64,000 nucleotides of DNA, taken from Vibrio sp. PID17_43. Lineage in GTDB: Bacteria; Pseudomonadota; Gammaproteobacteria; Enterobacterales; Vibrionaceae. Both the position numbers and the translations under genes were made by a program. The notes beneath the pieces were generated by a model. It was not told where the DNA came from. It searched no databases and saw nothing but the letters and a program-made list of their open reading frames with translations. The stretch is taken from the NCBI RefSeq assembly GCF_002608565.1, contig NZ_LIXM01000012.1, positions 1-64,000 on the forward strand. The letters are read 5' to 3'. This document shows, in pieces, positions 27,402 to 36,453 of this stretch. Numbering within the stretch: position 1 is the first letter of the stretch; the number at the start of each line of letters is the position of its first letter.

Positions 27402-28805
27402 ATGCAACAAAACCAACCTGGTCCGAAGTCACGTTACCTTTTGATGGTTGAAGATACCGCATCCGTTGCGGCACTGTACCGCTCTTACCTAACGCCATTA
27501 GGTATAGATATCCACATTGTTGGAACAGGTAGAGACGCAATTGAAAGCCTAAAACACCGGATTCCCGATCTCATTCTGCTTGACCTTCGTTTACCTGACA
27601 TGACGGGCATGAACGTATTACATGAGGTCAAGGAAAGTCATCCAGACGTCCCGATCATTTTCATGACGGCTCATGGATCTATTGATACAGCAGTAGAGGC
27701 GATGCGTCATGGTTCACAAGATTTCCTTATCAAACCTTGTGAAGCGGATCGTCTACGCGTTACTGTAAATAATGCGATTCGTAAAGCAACAAAAATGAAA
27801 AATGAATCGGATAATCCGGGCAACCTGAACTATCAAGGCTTCATTGGCAGTAGCCAAACGATGCAACAGGTTTATCGTACTATTGATTCAGCGGCCAGCA
27901 GTAAAGCGAGTATTTTTATTACTGGTGAAAGTGGCACTGGTAAAGAGGTGTGTGCAGAAGCGATTCATGCAGCAAGCAAGCGCGGAGATAAACCGTTTAT
28001 CGCCATTAACTGTGCCGCTATCCCTAAAGATCTGATAGAGAGTGAGTTGTTTGGCCATGTGAAAGGTGCGTTTACGGGCGCCGCGAATGATCGCCAAGGG
28101 GCGGCTGAGTTGGCCGACGGTGGCACTCTGTTTCTGGATGAATTATGTGAAATGGATTTGGAACTGCAAACCAAATTGTTACGTTTCATCCAGACTGGTA
28201 CATTTCAAAAAGTAGGCTCTTCGAAAATGAAGAGTGTGGATGTTCGCTTTGTGTGTGCCACCAATCGTGACCCATGGAAGGAAGTTCAAGAAGGTCGTTT
28301 TCGTGAGGACCTATACTATCGCCTGTATGTGATTCCATTACATTTACCACCATTGCGTGAGCGTGGGGAAGACGTGATTGAGATTGCTTATTCGTTATTA
28401 GGGTACATGTCTCACGAAGAGGGGAAGAGTTTTGCTCGTTTCTCGCCAGATGTCATCGATAAATTTAATCGTTACGAGTGGCCGGGTAACGTTCGTCAGT
28501 TACAAAACGTGTTGCGTAATATTGTGGTGTTGAACAACGGTAAAGAAATTACGCTGGACATGCTGCCACCACCATTGAACCAACCATTTGTAAGTCAATC
28601 GATGATAAGTGCTGTTCATCCAAAATCAATGACGACCTCAGATATTATGCCGTTATGGATGAGTGAAAAAATGGCAATTGAACAAGCGATACAAGCTTGT
28701 GATGGAAATATTCCCCGAGCTGCTGGTTATTTGGATGTCAGCCCATCAACCATTTATCGTAAGTTGCAAGCTTGGAATAGCAAGGTGGAAAGACAAAACG
28801 CATGA
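27402..28805 (+). CDS. luxO: Quorum-sensing sigma-54 response regulator LuxO
   Basis: NtrC-type regulator that, when phosphorylated by LuxU at low cell density, activates qrr transcription with sigma-54. The receiver domain (about 12-130) has acidic Glu17/Asp18 and the phospho-acceptor Asp61 in [10 protein letters not shown] (Asp47 in the shorter numbering). The AAA+ domain has Walker A GESGTGKE, the sigma-54 contact GAFTGA, and [10 protein letters not shown]. The C-terminal helix-turn-helix is in [20 protein letters not shown]. The ATG at 27402 gives 467 residues; an ATG at 27444 gives the 453-residue form annotated in some species. Neither has a strong ribosome site. It overlaps luxU by 4 bases. 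Confidence 0.97.
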   Translation: MQQNQPGPKSRYLLMVEDTASVAALYRSYLTPLGIDIHIVGTGRDAIESLKHRIPDLILLDLRLPDMTGMNVLHEVKESHPDVPIIFMTAHGSIDTAVEAMRHGSQDFLIKPCEADRLRVTVNNAIRKATKMKNESDNPGNLNYQGFIGSSQTMQQVYRTIDSAASSKASIFITGESGTGKEVCAEAIHAASKRGDKPFIAINCAAIPKDLIESELFGHVKGAFTGAANDRQGAAELADGGTLFLDELCEMDLELQTKLLRFIQTGTFQKVGSSKMKSVDVRFVCATNRDPWKEVQEGRFREDLYYRLYVIPLHLPPLRERGEDVIEIAYSLLGYMSHEEGKSFARFSPDVIDKFNRYEWPGNVRQLQNVLRNIVVLNNGKEITLDMLPPPLNQPFVSQSMISAVHPKSMTTSDIMPLWMSEKMAIEQAIQACDGNIPRAAGYLDVSPSTIYRKLQAWNSKVERQNA

Positions 28806-29143
28806 GCACGGGCGTATTAAATCAGCAAAAGATAGACGAACTTGCAGCCGAAATTGGTAGAGATAACGTCCCGGTATTGCTTGAAATTTTCCTAGGGGAA
28901 ATGGATAGCTATATCGTTCATTTATCTCAAAATCACCATACAGAACAGTTGGTGTATTTGAAAGAGATCAGTCATGCGTTGAAAAGCAGCGCTGCGAGTT
29001 TTGGTGCGGATCGGTTATGCGCTTTAGCCACTGATATCGATAAGAAAGCGAAAGCTGATGAACTAGGTGAAGACTGTGAAGAGATAGCGATGATGTTAGA
29101 TTTGTTGCGCGTTACACGTGATGCTTATTGCTTGTGGACGTAA
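28802..29143 (+). CDS. luxU: Quorum-sensing phosphotransfer protein LuxU
   Basis: A 113-residue HPt protein that passes phosphate from the membrane sensor kinases (LuxN, LuxPQ, CqsS families) to LuxO. The phospho-acceptor is His58 in [13 protein letters not shown], the same number as in V. harveyi LuxU. The ATG overlaps the luxO stop (ATGA), which indicates translational coupling and balanced expression. Confidence 0.96.
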   Translation: MSTGVLNQQKIDELAAEIGRDNVPVLLEIFLGEMDSYIVHLSQNHHTEQLVYLKEISHALKSSAASFGADRLCALATDIDKKAKADELGEDCEEIAMMLDLLRVTRDAYCLWT

Positions 29144-29173
29144 TCATTTCGGATCCTCGCGTATAAAAATTCG

Positions 29174-29201
29174 AAGCCCTTCACGTTGGTGAAAGGCTTT
29201 T
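29174..29201 (+). terminator. luxOU terminator
   Basis: An imperfect stem of AAGCC-C-TTCAC with GTGAA-A-GGCTT (one internal mismatch) and a short T run, between convergent luxU and ybhK. Confidence 0.7.
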
Positions 29202-29218
29202 GCATGCAAGGAGAGGGC

Positions 29219-30112
29219 TTATTTTGCAAGTAATTGATTTTCAATCGCCAACTTCAGTTTTTCGCGGTCATGGCGCCAATCGCGATTGGTTGACGCTAGA
29301 GATTCAGTGACCACGTTCCACTTATCTAAGACTTGTGGTTCGGCTTCTTCTGCAAGTACGACATCGATTTTTCTTCCTTGGCACGCGCGTTCACACCACT
29401 CCAGTTTTTGCTTCATGGTCATACGACCTGCCGGACCGTATTCAGGGCTGAGATTGGCAACAAAAATCACTTTTGCTCTCTGATTTGCGGCAATCGCTTT
29501 TCCCAACTCTGGTAATAGTAATGGAGGCATAATGCTGGTTAGAAAGCTACCAGGACCAAGAATAATCGCATCGGCTTCGGCGAGCGCAGTTATTGCTTCT
29601 TTCGTAGCGGGCACTTCTGGAGAAAGGTCCAAACGGCGTAAATCGGTATCCATATCATCAATGTTGGTTTCACCGGTGACTAACTGACCGTTAACGGAAA
29701 GTGCAGTCAGATCCGATGGGTGCTCAGACATTGGCAGAATATTCACATCAACTTTCAACATATTGCGGATCAGGTTAATGGCGTCGAGTGGGCGGACCGA
29801 TAGGTTGTCTAGCGCAGTGAGCATCAAGTTACCAAGGTTATGCCCGTCTAGTTCACCTGCTCCCTTAAAGCGATATTCGAACATCATGGAGCTGATCGAA
29901 GGGTCAGTAATGAGCTGGTTAATACAGTTACGAGTGTCTCCCCACGCAATACCACCTTGGCAGTGGCGAATACGCCCAGTAGAGCCACCATTGTCGGTTG
30001 TTGCGACAATGCCAGTTGCGTTACCAGAAAAATCTTTGAGGGCCGCCAACATTCGGCCCAAACCGTGACCACCGCCAACGGCGACGAGTTTCTTATCGGT
30101 GTAGATATTCAT
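29219..30112 (-). CDS. ybhK: YvcK/CofD-like gluconeogenesis factor family protein
   Basis: A 297-residue cytoplasmic protein of the CofD-like superfamily (E. coli YbhK, B. subtilis YvcK/GlmR). It has the N-terminal nucleotide-binding loop VAVGGGHGLGRML, the ATTDNGGSTGRIR motif and the conserved GPGSFLTSIMPPLL. Family members bind UDP-sugars and affect cell-wall precursor flux and growth on gluconeogenic carbon; no enzymatic reaction is firmly known for YbhK. It is divergent from moaA, as in E. coli. Confidence 0.88.
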   Translation of the reverse strand: MNIYTDKKLVAVGGGHGLGRMLAALKDFSGNATGIVATTDNGGSTGRIRHCQGGIAWGDTRNCINQLITDPSISSMMFEYRFKGAGELDGHNLGNLMLTALDNLSVRPLDAINLIRNMLKVDVNILPMSEHPSDLTALSVNGQLVTGETNIDDMDTDLRRLDLSPEVPATKEAITALAEADAIILGPGSFLTSIMPPLLLPELGKAIAANQRAKVIFVANLSPEYGPAGRMTMKQKLEWCERACQGRKIDVVLAEEAEPQVLDKWNVVTESLASTNRDWRHDREKLKLAIENQLLAK

Positions 30113-30269
30113 TACGTTCTTCTAATCATTTGCTATAAAACGGCTACAATTTAACTTAATGATGGCGGTAAGGGTACTTAATAAGCGGTAAATTGTGTTT
30201 ATAAAGCGTTTTTTTATGGCTTAAGTCTGGATTCCATTACGAATATTAAGTATTTTACTCAGCAAAGCT

Positions 30270-30405
30270 ATCAGAGAGGCTTCTCTCTGGTTGCCATAAC
30301 TCCGAGCTCACTATGCTAAGTCGAAGGATAGGCGTTTTGAGCCAGTGACATACTGTCACAAGGGCATGATTGGAAATGAGCATGCCTCCCGTGTTTGGAA
30401 AGGTG
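30270..30405 (+). promoter_or_regulatory. Molybdenum-cofactor (Moco) riboswitch
   Basis: The leader before moaA carries the landmarks of the Moco RNA motif: CTCCGAGC at 30300-30307, a GTGACA..TGTCAC hairpin, a GGCATG (30363-30368)/CATGCC (30381-30386) stem closing a GGAAA-containing loop, then GCCTCCCGT at 30384-30392 and GGTGTTCCG running into the GTG start. In E. coli the same motif lets Moco repress moaABCDE. Boundaries are approximate. Confidence 0.8.
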
Positions 30406-30409
30406 TTCC

Positions 30410-31399
30410 GTGGCGCAACAATTCGAAGACAAATTTCATCGTAAGTTCTATTACTTGCGTCTGTCTGTGACTGATGTATGTAATTTCAAATGTACCTATT
30501 GTCTTCCTGATGGTTATAAACCTTCGGGCAGTAAAAACTCGTCTTTTTTATCGCTTCCAGAGATCAAACGCGTCGTGAGAGCGTTTGCCGATTGTGGTAC
30601 CTCAAAAGTACGTATTACAGGCGGTGAGCCGAGTTTGCGTAAGGACTTTACTGACATTATCCACTCTGTCGCAACCACGCCAGGTATCAAAAAAGTCGCA
30701 ACAACGACCAATGGTTACCGCATGGCGAAGCAAGTTGCTGATTGGCGTGACGCTGGTCTGACACACATTAATGTCAGTGTGGATAGCCTTGACCCTCGCA
30801 TGTTCCACCAAATCACTGGTGAAAATAAGTTCAAGGAAGTGATGAATGGTATCGAGCGCGCATTTGAAGTGGGTTATGAACAAGTCAAAGTTAACGTGGT
30901 ACTGATGAAAGATCTCAACCACAACGAGCTGCCTGCTTTTCTTCACTGGATTAAAAATCGTCCAATCCAATTGCGTTTTATCGAATTAATGCAGACGGGA
31001 GAAATGGATGAGTTGTTTGCGAAGCACCATGTCTCTGGTGTCGCTATCCGAAATCAATTAATCGCTAACGGTTGGTTACTTAAAGTTCGCTCTCACAACG
31101 ATGGCCCGGCACAGGTCTTCGTTCATCCGGATTACAAGGGTGAAATTGGCTTGATCATGCCGTATGAAAAAGACTTCTGTGAGAGCTGTAACCGACTTCG
31201 TGTATCGGCTATGGGTAAACTGCATTTATGTCTGTTCGGTGAACATGGCGTGGAATTACGTGATCTATTAGAACGTGACGAGCAAGAGAATGAATTGATT
31301 GAGCGTATTCAAGCGCAACTGCAAACGAAATCCGTTAGTCACTTCTTGCACGACGGCAATACCGGTATGACGCCTCATCTTGCGTCTATCGGCGGTTAA
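30410..31399 (+). CDS. moaA: GTP 3',8-cyclase (Moco biosynthesis protein A)
   Basis: Radical-SAM enzyme that rearranges GTP to 3',8-cyclo-GTP, the first Moco step. Using GTG at 30410, immediately after the riboswitch, gives a 329-residue protein beginning [19 protein letters not shown], matching E. coli MoaA; the frame upstream lies inside the riboswitch. The N-terminal SAM cluster is CNFKCTYC, the second C-terminal [4Fe-4S] cluster is CESCNRL...LHLC, and the essential GG is at the C-terminus. First gene of the moa operon. Confidence 0.96.
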   Translation: MAQQFEDKFHRKFYYLRLSVTDVCNFKCTYCLPDGYKPSGSKNSSFLSLPEIKRVVRAFADCGTSKVRITGGEPSLRKDFTDIIHSVATTPGIKKVATTTNGYRMAKQVADWRDAGLTHINVSVDSLDPRMFHQITGENKFKEVMNGIERAFEVGYEQVKVNVVLMKDLNHNELPAFLHWIKNRPIQLRFIELMQTGEMDELFAKHHVSGVAIRNQLIANGWLLKVRSHNDGPAQVFVHPDYKGEIGLIMPYEKDFCESCNRLRVSAMGKLHLCLFGEHGVELRDLLERDEQENELIERIQAQLQTKSVSHFLHDGNTGMTPHLASIGG

Positions 31400-31498
31400 T
31401 TCCAATCAGATTTTACACCGGGAGCTGACGTGGCTTCTAGTGATTTTTCCAGAATTGATACCTTGCGTATCAAAGCAAATTAGAGAATAGGTGAACAA

Positions 31499-32011
31499 AT
31501 GGGTCACGCTGAAAGCAAATTCCAAGCTGCAAACATTGCCGTTCTTACGGTATCTGACACTCGTACTGAAGAAAACGATACTTCGGGTGGCTATTTAGTT
31601 GAGCATGCGAAAGAAGCGGGTCATAACGTAGTAGACAAGCAGATCGTGATTGATGATATGTACAAGATCCGTGCGATTGTTTCTCAGTGGATTGCGGACG
31701 AAAACGTACAAGCAATCATGATCACTGGCGGTACGGGTTTTACTTCACGTGACAGCACGCCAGAAGCTCTTAAGCCTCTATTCGACAAAGAAGTGGAAGG
31801 TTTTGGTGAACTATTCCGTATGGTTTCTTTTGAGGAGATCGGTACTTCAACGATTCAATCTCGCGCGATTGCCGGTTTTGCTAACCACACGGTTATCTTT
31901 GCTATGCCTGGTTCTACAGGTGCATGCCGCACAGGTTGGACGAAAATCATCAAGCAGCAGTTGGATGCAAGCCACCGCCCTTGTAACTTTATGCCACATC
32001 TATCTGTATAA
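31499..32011 (+). CDS. moaB: Molybdopterin adenylyltransferase-like protein MoaB
   Basis: A 170-residue MogA/MoaB-fold protein with [15 protein letters not shown] and the [15 protein letters not shown] binding loop. In enterobacteria MoaB is not essential for Moco, because MogA performs the adenylylation; whether this copy is active here is unknown. It is 99 bases after moaA and 26 before moaC. Confidence 0.94.
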   Translation: MGHAESKFQAANIAVLTVSDTRTEENDTSGGYLVEHAKEAGHNVVDKQIVIDDMYKIRAIVSQWIADENVQAIMITGGTGFTSRDSTPEALKPLFDKEVEGFGELFRMVSFEEIGTSTIQSRAIAGFANHTVIFAMPGSTGACRTGWTKIIKQQLDASHRPCNFMPHLSV

Positions 32012-32037
32012 CCTTTCCTAAAAGCGAAGGAAAAACA

Positions 32038-32514
32038 ATGACCCAATTTACACATATCAATGCGTCTGGCGAAGCAAACATGGTCGACGTATCTGCCAAA
32101 GCGGAAACCGTTCGTGAAGCACGTGCCGAAGCATTTGTACACATGGCGCCAGCAACACTGCAACTGATCGTATCTGGTCAACACCACAAAGGTGATGTGT
32201 TTGCGACTGCTCGTATCGCGGGTATCCAAGCGGCGAAGAAAACATGGGATTTGATCCCACTTTGCCACCCACTATTGCTTTCTAAAGTTGAAGTACAATT
32301 GGAAGCGATCAAAGCGGAAAACAAAATACGTATCGAGTCTGTGTGTAAACTGGCAGGCAAAACCGGAGTTGAGATGGAAGCGCTAACGGCTGCTTCTGTG
32401 GCGGCGCTAACGATTTACGATATGTGTAAAGCCGTGCAAAAAGACATGGTTATTGGTCAAGTTCGTCTGCTTGAGAAGACAGGCGGTAAATCGGGTCACT
32501 TCAAGGCGGAATAA
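32038..32514 (+). CDS. moaC: Cyclic pyranopterin monophosphate synthase
   Basis: Converts 3',8-cyclo-GTP to cyclic pyranopterin monophosphate. The 158-residue protein has the conserved [15 protein letters not shown] and the [23 protein letters not shown] segment, with the catalytic Lys near [19 protein letters not shown]. Its stop codon overlaps the moaD start by one base (TAATG). Confidence 0.97.
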   Translation: MTQFTHINASGEANMVDVSAKAETVREARAEAFVHMAPATLQLIVSGQHHKGDVFATARIAGIQAAKKTWDLIPLCHPLLLSKVEVQLEAIKAENKIRIESVCKLAGKTGVEMEALTAASVAALTIYDMCKAVQKDMVIGQVRLLEKTGGKSGHFKAE

Positions 32515-32771
32515 TGATTAAAGTACTTTTCTTTGCCCAAACACGTGAGCTTGTTGGTATTGATGGTCTTGAGCTAGAAGGTCAGTTCAACAGTGTTGAA
32601 GCGATTCGTGCTCATCTTGTAGAGAATGGCGCGGCTAAAGAAGGCAAGTGGGACTTAGCGCTTGAGCCAGGCAAGTTACTGGCTGCGGTAAATCAATCTA
32701 TCGTTCCGCTAGACACTGAAGTGAAAGCGGGTGATGAAGTCGCATTTTTTCCGCCAGTAACGGGAGGCTAA
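32514..32771 (+). CDS. moaD: Molybdopterin synthase sulfur carrier subunit
   Basis: An 85-residue ubiquitin-like protein ending in the diglycine VTGG, whose C-terminal Gly carries the thiocarboxylate used by MoaE. FFAQTRELVG near the start and GDEVAFFPPVTGG at the end are diagnostic. Overlaps moaC by one base and is two bases from moaE. Confidence 0.96.
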   Translation: MIKVLFFAQTRELVGIDGLELEGQFNSVEAIRAHLVENGAAKEGKWDLALEPGKLLAAVNQSIVPLDTEVKAGDEVAFFPPVTGG

Positions 32772-32772
32772 A

Positions 32773-33228
32773 ATGGATCCTCGCGTATCTGTGCAGGCAG
32801 AAGATTTCTCTGTTGATCAAGAATACCTACGTCTATCAGAAGGGACGGCTTCGGGGGCAGTGGTGACTTTTATCGGTAAAGTTCGTGACATGAACCTTGG
32901 CGATAATGTGATTGGACTGCATCTGGAACATTATCCTGGAATGACAGAGAAAAGCCTGATTGATATCTGCAATGAAGCAGAATCTCGTTGGCCATTACTG
33001 GGTATTCGTGTGATTCACCGTGTAGGCGATCTCGATACTGGCGATCAAATTGTTTTCGTTGGTGTCTCTAGTGCACACCGTGGTGCGGCATTTGATGCTT
33101 GTGAGTTCATCATGGACTTCCTAAAGACCAAGGCGCCATTCTGGAAAAAAGAACGCACGACCAGTGAAAATCGCTGGATTGAATCACGTGATACCGATCA
33201 CCAAGCGGCACAGCGTTGGGAAAAGTAG
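32773..33228 (+). CDS. moaE: Molybdopterin synthase catalytic subunit
   Basis: Inserts two sulfurs into cyclic pyranopterin monophosphate using thiocarboxylated MoaD. The 151-residue sequence has the family features AVVTFIGKVRD, LEHYPGMTEK, HRVGDLDTGD and SAHRGAAFDACEFIMDFLK; the following KTKAPFWKKE contains the catalytic lysines. Last gene of the moa operon. Confidence 0.96.
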   Translation: MDPRVSVQAEDFSVDQEYLRLSEGTASGAVVTFIGKVRDMNLGDNVIGLHLEHYPGMTEKSLIDICNEAESRWPLLGIRVIHRVGDLDTGDQIVFVGVSSAHRGAAFDACEFIMDFLKTKAPFWKKERTTSENRWIESRDTDHQAAQRWEK

Positions 33229-33260
33229 GGCAGTTTTTTATTCTGCTAACCAATCTTCCA

Positions 33261-33292
33261 AAGCTAGGTGTTAATAGCGCCTGGCTTTTTTT
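33261..33292 (+). terminator. moa operon terminator
   Basis: Stem AAGCTAGGTG (33261-33270) with CGCCTGGCTT (33278-33287), two G-T pairs, followed by seven Ts. Confidence 0.82.
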
Positions 33293-33783
33293 AAGGGCAA
33301 AAAATGCCTGTATTTGTTCCATGATTCCCCTTCAAAATCAACATCTTTTCTTTGTTTCTCCTCTCGATGATCTTGTTCACAATAAAAAATATCTAACGGA
33401 ATATATGCAAGCATTTATTAGATTCAATGTGTCATAAATGTTAACTTTTTTACATGTATCTAGCATAAGATGCTATTGACAGGTTTGAAGTTAGATTTAT
33501 CGAAAGTTTCACCTGCCAAATAAGAGTTCGTATCCGTATTTCTCTATTTAATACTTTTATGGTGGTATTTATTACTAGTTTTGCGTGCTATTTACAAAAT
33601 TATTGTTTTTTTTGCTGCCTCTTTGTGGCAAATTACTTCAATGGTTGCTAATGTGTGCTGCAGTCTTTGTAAGGCTTTAGAATTTTGTGCTCAAAAAGTG
33701 CACTAAAAACTTCTAAAATACTGACCGTACCAGTCCCTTGCAGAGAAGTCATGGATGCTAATGAAAAACTTGGAGTTTTACGC
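33293..33783 (+). promoter_or_regulatory. oppA promoter and leader region
   Basis: A 490-base AT-rich stretch without a credible gene. A perfect TTGACA lies at about 33476 without a convincing -10 partner. Small hairpins (AGCAT/ATGCT, TGCC/GGCA) suggest a transcribed leader. An open frame runs through the last 100 bases into oppA, but it lacks a ribosome site. The real oppA ribosome site is GGAG, eight bases before the ATG at 33784. Confidence 0.4.
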
Positions 33784-35415
33784 ATGTACAAGAATAAAAT
33801 CACCAAAGCCCTTCTTTTAGGCGCTGGTCTGGCAGTGGCTGCCTCTTCTACTACCGCTTTCGCTGCTGACGTTCCAGCAGGCACTAAACTAGCTGACAAA
33901 CAAGAAATCGTTCGTGGTAACGGTACTGAAGTTGCAACAATTGACCCGCATAAATCTCAAGGTGTTCCAGAATCACATGTGATTCGTGATCTTCTTGAAG
34001 GCTTAGTGAACCAAAATGCAGACGGCGACACTATCCCTGGTGTAGCAGAGAGCTGGGAAACCTCAGACAACAAAACTTTCACTTTCCACCTACGTAAAGA
34101 CGCTAAATGGTCTAACGGCGATCCTGTAACAGCACAAGACTTCGTATACAGCTGGCAGCGTGCCGTCGATCCTGCAACCGCTTCGCCATACTCTTGGTAC
34201 ATGGAATACACCAAGATGAAAAACGCGAAAGACATCGTTGCAGGTAAGAAAGACAAGAGCGAGCTAGGTGTTAAAGCGACTGACGACCACACATTAGTGG
34301 TTGAACTAGACACAGCGGTTCCTTACTTTGTAATGATGGCTGGTCACACAACAATGAAACCAGTACACAAAGCGACAGTTGAGAAGTTTGGTGATCAATG
34401 GACGAAACCAGAAAACTTTGTAGGTAACGGCGCTTATGTGGTAAACAACTGGGTTGTGAACGAGCGTCTAGAGCTTGTTCGTAACAACGAATACTGGGAT
34501 AACGATAAGACAGTTATCAACAAAGTAACGTACCTTCCAATCGAGAACGGCGTTGCTGAAATGAACCGTTTCTTATCTGGTGAAATCGACTTCACGTCTA
34601 AACTGCCGACTGAGCACTTTAAGCGTCTGAAGAAAGAATACCCTGAGTCAGTATCGGTTGAAGGCAGCCTATGCACTTACTACTACTCATTCAACACTAA
34701 TAAAGAGCCGTTCAACGACGTTCGCATTCGTAAAGCGATTTCTTACGCGATTGACCGTAACATCGTAGCAAATGCAATTCTTGGCCAAGGCCAAAAACCA
34801 GCTTACTTCCTAACGCCTGAAATCACAGCGCACTTTAACCCTGAGCTTCCAACTTACGGTAAGATGACGCAAAAAGAGCGTAACGAAGAGGCGGCACGCC
34901 TATTGGCAGAAGCAGGTTACGGTAAAGACAACCCGCTTAAGTTCTCTCTTCTATACAACACAGATGAGAACCACAAGAAACTAGCGGTAGCGCTGGGTTC
35001 TATGTGGAAGAAAACTCTAGGTCTAGACGTAACGCTAGAAAACCAAGAGTGGAAAACTTACCTATCTACTAAAGACCAAGGTGATTTCGAAGTCGCGCGT
35101 GCTGGTTGGTGTGGCGACTACAACGAAGCATCTTCATTCCTAACCCTTATGGTTAGCTCGAACACCACTGGTGGCCAGCACTGGGGTAACAAAGAGTACG
35201 ATGCTCTGATCGACAAAGCGATCAAATCGACTTCAGAAGAAGAGCGTACCAAGATCTACCTAGAAGCTGAGCAACTGATGGCGAAAGATATGCCTATCGC
35301 GCCTATTTACCAGTATGTTCGTTCTCGTCTACTAAACCCGCACGTTGGTGGTTTCCCTGCTAACAACGCGGAAGAAAAGATCTACACCAAAGATCTTTAC
35401 ATCAAAGCAGACTAA
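33784..35415 (+). CDS. oppA: Oligopeptide ABC transporter periplasmic binding protein
   Basis: A 543-residue SBP family 5 protein that binds peptides in the periplasm for the OppBCDF importer. The start MYKNKITKALLLGAG at 33784 is set by a ribosome site and a clear signal peptide ending STTAFA before ADVPAGT; the frame upstream would add 33 residues before the signal. Family markers include NGTEVATIDPHKSQG, the lobe-I LRKDAKWSNGDPVTAQDF and the hinge FNTNKEPFNDVRIRKAISYA. Codon bias resembles adhE, so expression is high. oppB follows after 108 bases that contain a hairpin, which fits higher levels of OppA than of the membrane parts. Confidence 0.96.
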   Translation: MYKNKITKALLLGAGLAVAASSTTAFAADVPAGTKLADKQEIVRGNGTEVATIDPHKSQGVPESHVIRDLLEGLVNQNADGDTIPGVAESWETSDNKTFTFHLRKDAKWSNGDPVTAQDFVYSWQRAVDPATASPYSWYMEYTKMKNAKDIVAGKKDKSELGVKATDDHTLVVELDTAVPYFVMMAGHTTMKPVHKATVEKFGDQWTKPENFVGNGAYVVNNWVVNERLELVRNNEYWDNDKTVINKVTYLPIENGVAEMNRFLSGEIDFTSKLPTEHFKRLKKEYPESVSVEGSLCTYYYSFNTNKEPFNDVRIRKAISYAIDRNIVANAILGQGQKPAYFLTPEITAHFNPELPTYGKMTQKERNEEAARLLAEAGYGKDNPLKFSLLYNTDENHKKLAVALGSMWKKTLGLDVTLENQEWKTYLSTKDQGDFEVARAGWCGDYNEASSFLTLMVSSNTTGGQHWGNKEYDALIDKAIKSTSEEERTKIYLEAEQLMAKDMPIAPIYQYVRSRLLNPHVGGFPANNAEEKIYTKDLYIKAD

Positions 35416-35450
35416 TTAAAGTCGCTTCAAGACTATAAGAATAAGGCCCA

Positions 35451-35471
35451 CACGTCCCATTAAGGGACGTG
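35451..35471 (+). terminator. Hairpin between oppA and oppB (attenuating or stabilising)
   Basis: CACGTCCC (35451-35458) pairs perfectly with GGGACGTG (35464-35471). The T run starts only about 17 bases later, so it is a weak terminator or a 3'-end stabiliser of the oppA mRNA rather than a strict stop. Confidence 0.55.
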
Positions 35472-35497
35472 CGGTGCCTATCATCAATTTTTTTTAA

Positions 35498-35506
35498 CTG
35501 TCACAG
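35498..35506 (+). promoter_or_regulatory. Candidate OppZ base-pairing site in the oppB leader
   Basis: CTGTCACAG here is complementary to CTGTGACGG in the oppF 3' UTR (39366-39374): nine contiguous pairs including one G-U. It is 17 bases before the oppB ATG and next to its ribosome site, so pairing could block initiation. Confidence 0.5.
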
Positions 35507-35523
35507 ACTGAAAGAGTGAGTTT

Positions 35524-36444
35524 ATGCTTAAATTCATCGCAAAAAGGATATTTGAGGCGATCCCAACAATGTTGGTTTTGATCACCGTATCTTTCTTTCT
35601 TATGCGTTTCGCACCGGGTAACCCATTCTCGAGCGAGCGTCCATTACCGCCAGAAGTTATGGCCAACATTGAAGCTAAATACGGCCTAGATAAGCCAGTG
35701 TTTGAGCAGTACACCACGTACTTGACTAACGTTATCCAAGGTGACTTTGGTCCTTCATTTAAATACTTAGATTACACAGTAAACGAGCTAATCTCGGTAG
35801 CGCTACCCGTATCGGCGAAGGTGGGTTTCATTGCCTTTATCTTCACGGTAATTCTGGGGGTGACGATCGGGACTATAGCCGCGCTCAAACAAAACTCGTG
35901 GCTTGATTACACCATTATGTCGACGGCGATGCTCGGGGTCGTAATGCCATCGTTTGTGTTGGCACCAGCTTTGATTTACTTGTTCTCGCTCCACTGGAAT
36001 TTATTCCCTGCGGGTGGTTGGCATGATGGCTCATGGCAATATTTGGTGCTTCCTGTGATTGCTATGTCACTGCTTTATGTCGCCACGTTTGCTCGTATCA
36101 CTCGTGGTTCAATGATTGAGACATTGAACAGTAACTTTATCCGTACAGCTCGTGCGAAAGGTCTAAGTTACCGTTACATCATCCTGAAGCACGCATTAAA
36201 ACCAGCTCTACTTCCAGTTGTGTCCTACATGGGACCAGCGTTTGTCGGCATTATTACCGGTTCGGTGGTTGTTGAGACCATCTTTGGTCTACCTGGCATC
36301 GGTAAGCTGTTCGTAAATGCAGCCTTTAACCGTGACTATTCGTTAGTAATGGGAGTCACCATCCTTATTGGTTTCCTATTCATTCTGTTCAATGCGATCG
36401 TTGATATTCTGCTAGCAATGATTGACCCGAAAATTCGCTACTAA
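35524..36444 (+). CDS. oppB: Oligopeptide ABC transporter permease OppB
   Basis: A 306-residue inner-membrane permease of the BPD type with six helices. It begins MLKFIAKRIFEAIPTMLVL and has the EAA loop (ETLNSNFIRTARAKGLSYRYI) that contacts the ATPases, then GSVVVETIFGLPGIGKLF. It forms the pore with OppC. Confidence 0.96.
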   Translation: MLKFIAKRIFEAIPTMLVLITVSFFLMRFAPGNPFSSERPLPPEVMANIEAKYGLDKPVFEQYTTYLTNVIQGDFGPSFKYLDYTVNELISVALPVSAKVGFIAFIFTVILGVTIGTIAALKQNSWLDYTIMSTAMLGVVMPSFVLAPALIYLFSLHWNLFPAGGWHDGSWQYLVLPVIAMSLLYVATFARITRGSMIETLNSNFIRTARAKGLSYRYIILKHALKPALLPVVSYMGPAFVGIITGSVVVETIFGLPGIGKLFVNAAFNRDYSLVMGVTILIGFLFILFNAIVDILLAMIDPKIRY

Positions 36445-36453
36445 CAGGGAAGT

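Noticed and set aside
33685..33783. 33-residue N-terminal extension of OppA
   Set aside because: It would precede a normal signal peptide and has no ribosome site.
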